DNA of 15,947 nt. It comes from REBR01 sp033721915 (GTDB lineage: Bacteria > Pseudomonadota > Gammaproteobacteria > Pseudomonadales > Oleiphilaceae). Below are positions 14,381 to 15,947 of this stretch, one piece after another. Under the pieces are notes generated by a model. That model worked only from the letters and a program-made list of their open reading frames with translations. It made no database searches and was not told the origin of the DNA. The position numbers and the translations under genes are program-made. The DNA is taken from positions 1 to 15,947 of the forward strand of contig JAWWAC010000065.1 of the NCBI GenBank assembly GCA_033721915.1, in the 5' to 3' direction. Each line of letters begins with the position of its first letter. Positions within the stretch are counted from its first letter, which is position 1.

Positions 14381-15631
14381 GTGATCACTCATGCCCGCCA
14401 GCCACGAGGGCGTCTCAGCGCCATACCGCAAGACAGCCCAGCCACCCACCAGGGGCCTCATCGCCCCGGGCCGGCTCAGCGTGGTCTGGTGACGGCCCTG
14501 ATACTGTCCAGCGCCCTTGTCAGTGCCTGCCTGGACGACGACGGATCCGGCAGCAACAGGGACGGAAGCCGCACCGGCCGGATCACGATGGTGGGCGTCG
14601 AGGGGCTAAGTTACCAGACCGCCTCCCTGTCGGGAACCACGGACAGGGATGGCCGCTTTCGTTTCCAGCCAGGGGAGACACTGCAACTGCACCTGGGGGA
14701 CCTGCCACTGGCTCGGGATGTGCCGGCCCGTGAGTTTCTCACGCCCATGGAATTCACCGAAGACCAGCGCACAGCACTGGAGAGCGGTGGCGTGGACGAT
14801 ACCGGACTGAGCTCACACCGGGTGATGGAGCGTTTCATTGCCACAAGCAGCCCTGACGCGGTGAACCTGATGCGCTTTCTGATGGTGCTGGATCAGGATC
14901 AGAACGCTTCCCGGGATAACCCGGTGACCATTACGCAGCGCACCATCAACCAGATTAACGGTTTTCTGTCCCGGGAAGAGGGTTTTGAACTGGATTTCTC
15001 GGTGCCCATCAACCGCTTCTCCAGCGCACCGGGGGAGGAGACACCGCTGGAGGAACTCAGTGCGGCCAACCGGCTGATCCGCAGCATCTGCTTCCACCCC
15101 CCCGGGGACCCGCTCTGTGAGCCCCCTCCCACCCGGGAGGAAATTGACCGGGCACCCACCAGGCCGGATAACCCGGTTGAAGAGGACGGCCCCTTCCGGG
15201 AGGATCTGATAGAAAAAAAAGAGGCCATTGAGGCGTCCAGGCGGGCGGTGCGGGATCTGGACCGTACCGATGTCCGGGACTTTCTTCTCGACCAGGCCGA
15301 TCAGTACAAACTGCAACAGGAAGAGCCCTTTTACCTGTCCCCCGAGGCCGTGGACATCCGTCCGGATGACACAGGCCTGCACAGCGTGGCCCTGAAAAAG
15401 GTCGAAGAGGCCTCACAGCTGGCCAATATGGAAGCGGAAAGCCGGAATCCGGATGCGGTTCTGATCCACAATCACAGCGCACAGGAGGCCGTTGTGCGGT
15501 ATTTTCTCAACAGCCACGCCGGGGACAGTGACGAATCCACACTGCTGGTGAACTTCAGACTGCCCGGAGACTATCGCTGGTACCGGAAAACACTCCGGGT
15601 ACAGGTCAGCGACGAGGCATCTGCCCGTTAA
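14381..15631 (+). CDS. Putative outer-membrane lipoprotein of unknown function
   Basis: Function not recognised. The protein has 416 residues. A long basic N-region precedes a hydrophobic stretch ending in a lipobox (VSAC), so Cys50 is the likely lipidation site; Leu at +2 predicts outer-membrane sorting. Next comes a short linker with DDDGSGSNRDGS, then residues 68-125 with GLSYQTASLSGTTDRDGRFR, GETLQLHLGDL and LTPMEF, a module I recognise from other gammaproteobacterial lipoproteins and surface proteins, followed by VNLMRFLMVLDQDQNASRDN (161-180), where Asp171, Asp173, Asn175 and Asp179 resemble a calcium loop. Residues about 265-310 are highly charged. The GTG at 14381 has GGGAAGGA 6 bases upstream; a GTG inside the signal sequence is the alternative. 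The stop overlaps that of the neighbouring gene. Confidence 0.8.
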   Translation: MITHARQPRGRLSAIPQDSPATHQGPHRPGPAQRGLVTALILSSALVSACLDDDGSGSNRDGSRTGRITMVGVEGLSYQTASLSGTTDRDGRFRFQPGETLQLHLGDLPLARDVPAREFLTPMEFTEDQRTALESGGVDDTGLSSHRVMERFIATSSPDAVNLMRFLMVLDQDQNASRDNPVTITQRTINQINGFLSREEGFELDFSVPINRFSSAPGEETPLEELSAANRLIRSICFHPPGDPLCEPPPTREEIDRAPTRPDNPVEEDGPFREDLIEKKEAIEASRRAVRDLDRTDVRDFLLDQADQYKLQQEEPFYLSPEAVDIRPDDTGLHSVALKKVEEASQLANMEAESRNPDAVLIHNHSAQEAVVRYFLNSHAGDSDESTLLVNFRLPGDYRWYRKTLRVQVSDEASAR

Positions 15632-15947
15632 CCGGCTTTGGCACTGAACAGCTTCTTCAGGCTCCAGCGCCCTGATTGAACCTCGGGTTCACGCACCGAA
15701 TAGCCTGAGGGGTCCACGCCATCCACACCGAAAGGCAGGCAGCCACTGATGGCAATGGTGTCATTGTTGGTCTGGCTCTCATTGTACTGGGCCAGGTCAA
15801 TGATCTCGCCCTCTTTCAGAGGCCTGCGGTTGGCATCCGCCACCACCATCACCTTGGGCCAGAGCCGGCGGTCCGGGCGGTGTGACAACACGACACCAAT
15901 ACGGTCATTATTGAGCTGGACGATGGTGCCAGTGGGGTAGACACCCA
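15628..15947 (-). CDS. C-terminal part of an HD-GYP-type cyclic-di-GMP phosphodiesterase (5' end outside window)
   Basis: Only the last 105 residues are visible; the frame is open to the right edge, so the start lies beyond 15947. GVYPTGTIVQLNNDRIGVVL, then RRLWPKVMVVADANRRPLKE and EIIDLAQYNES, is the tail pattern that follows the HD-GYP domain in many gammaproteobacterial proteins (YP.GT.V.LN....GVV and RP.V..V.D). These hydrolyse the second messenger c-di-GMP and often act on motility. The catalytic HD and GYP motifs are outside the window, so activity cannot be judged. The TAA stop overlaps that of the lipoprotein gene on the other strand within TTAA. A GTG at 15891 is internal, not the true start. 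Confidence 0.7.
   Translation of the reverse strand, partial: GVYPTGTIVQLNNDRIGVVLSHRPDRRLWPKVMVVADANRRPLKEGEIIDLAQYNESQTNNDTIAISGCLPFGVDGVDPSGYSVREPEVQSGRWSLKKLFSAKAG

Noticed and set aside
1..15947. CRISPR arrays, insertion sequences, tRNA genes, defence or phage genes
   Set aside because: No repeat-spacer pattern, transposase, integrase, cloverleaf or defence-type protein was seen. The window is ordinary chromosomal backbone apart from the points listed.

Overview
The window comes from a GC-rich gammaproteobacterium with a polar-type flagellar system. The indicators are a two-module QueF of the E. coli type, a YadG/YadH-type ABC pair, a membrane adenylate cyclase resembling Pseudomonas CyaB, a FlgJ carrying its own muramidase domain, and a near-perfect sigma-54 promoter in front of the flagellar genes. 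Acidic secreted proteins (FlgE, the lipoprotein) would suit a marine or mildly halophilic species such as a Marinobacter or Oceanospirillales relative, but that placement is inference.

Region 1 (1-9027, minus strand) is one compact flagellar operon, transcribed from right to left: flgB, flgC, flgD, flgE, flgF, flgG, flgH, flgI, flgJ, flgK. flgK runs off the left edge. Together these encode the proximal and distal rod (FlgB, C, F, G), the hook cap (FlgD), the hook (FlgE), the L and P rings (FlgH, FlgI), the rod-cap muramidase (FlgJ) and the first hook-filament junction protein (FlgK). Most junctions are only a few bases or overlap. The exceptions are flgE-flgF (47 bp) and flgF-flgG (124 bp), both of which hold GC-rich hairpins. 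A sigma-54 promoter lies 43 bp upstream of flgB, and four CGGCAA repeats upstream of it look like the binding array of a flagellar enhancer-binding protein.

Region 2 (9204-11522) holds a YdjA-like nitroreductase (minus) and, divergently, a MASE2-type class III adenylate cyclase (plus), separated by 339 bp of non-coding DNA.

Region 3 (11581-14128, minus) is a three-gene operon with ATGA and TTGA overlaps: a YadG-like ABC ATPase, a YadH-like ABC-2 permease and queF (queuosine biosynthesis).

Region 4 (14381-15947) holds a plus-strand lipoprotein of unknown function. Its stop codon overlaps tail to tail with the stop of a minus-strand gene that enters from the right edge and looks like the C-terminus of an HD-GYP cyclic-di-GMP phosphodiesterase.

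I found no mobile elements, CRISPR arrays, tRNA or rRNA genes. The observations most worth following are the promoter plus CGGCAA array, the roughly 210-residue insertion in FlgE containing a flagellin-IN-like motif, a perfect 10-bp hairpin early in flgH, the structured flgF-flgG spacer, and the uncharacterised lipoprotein.
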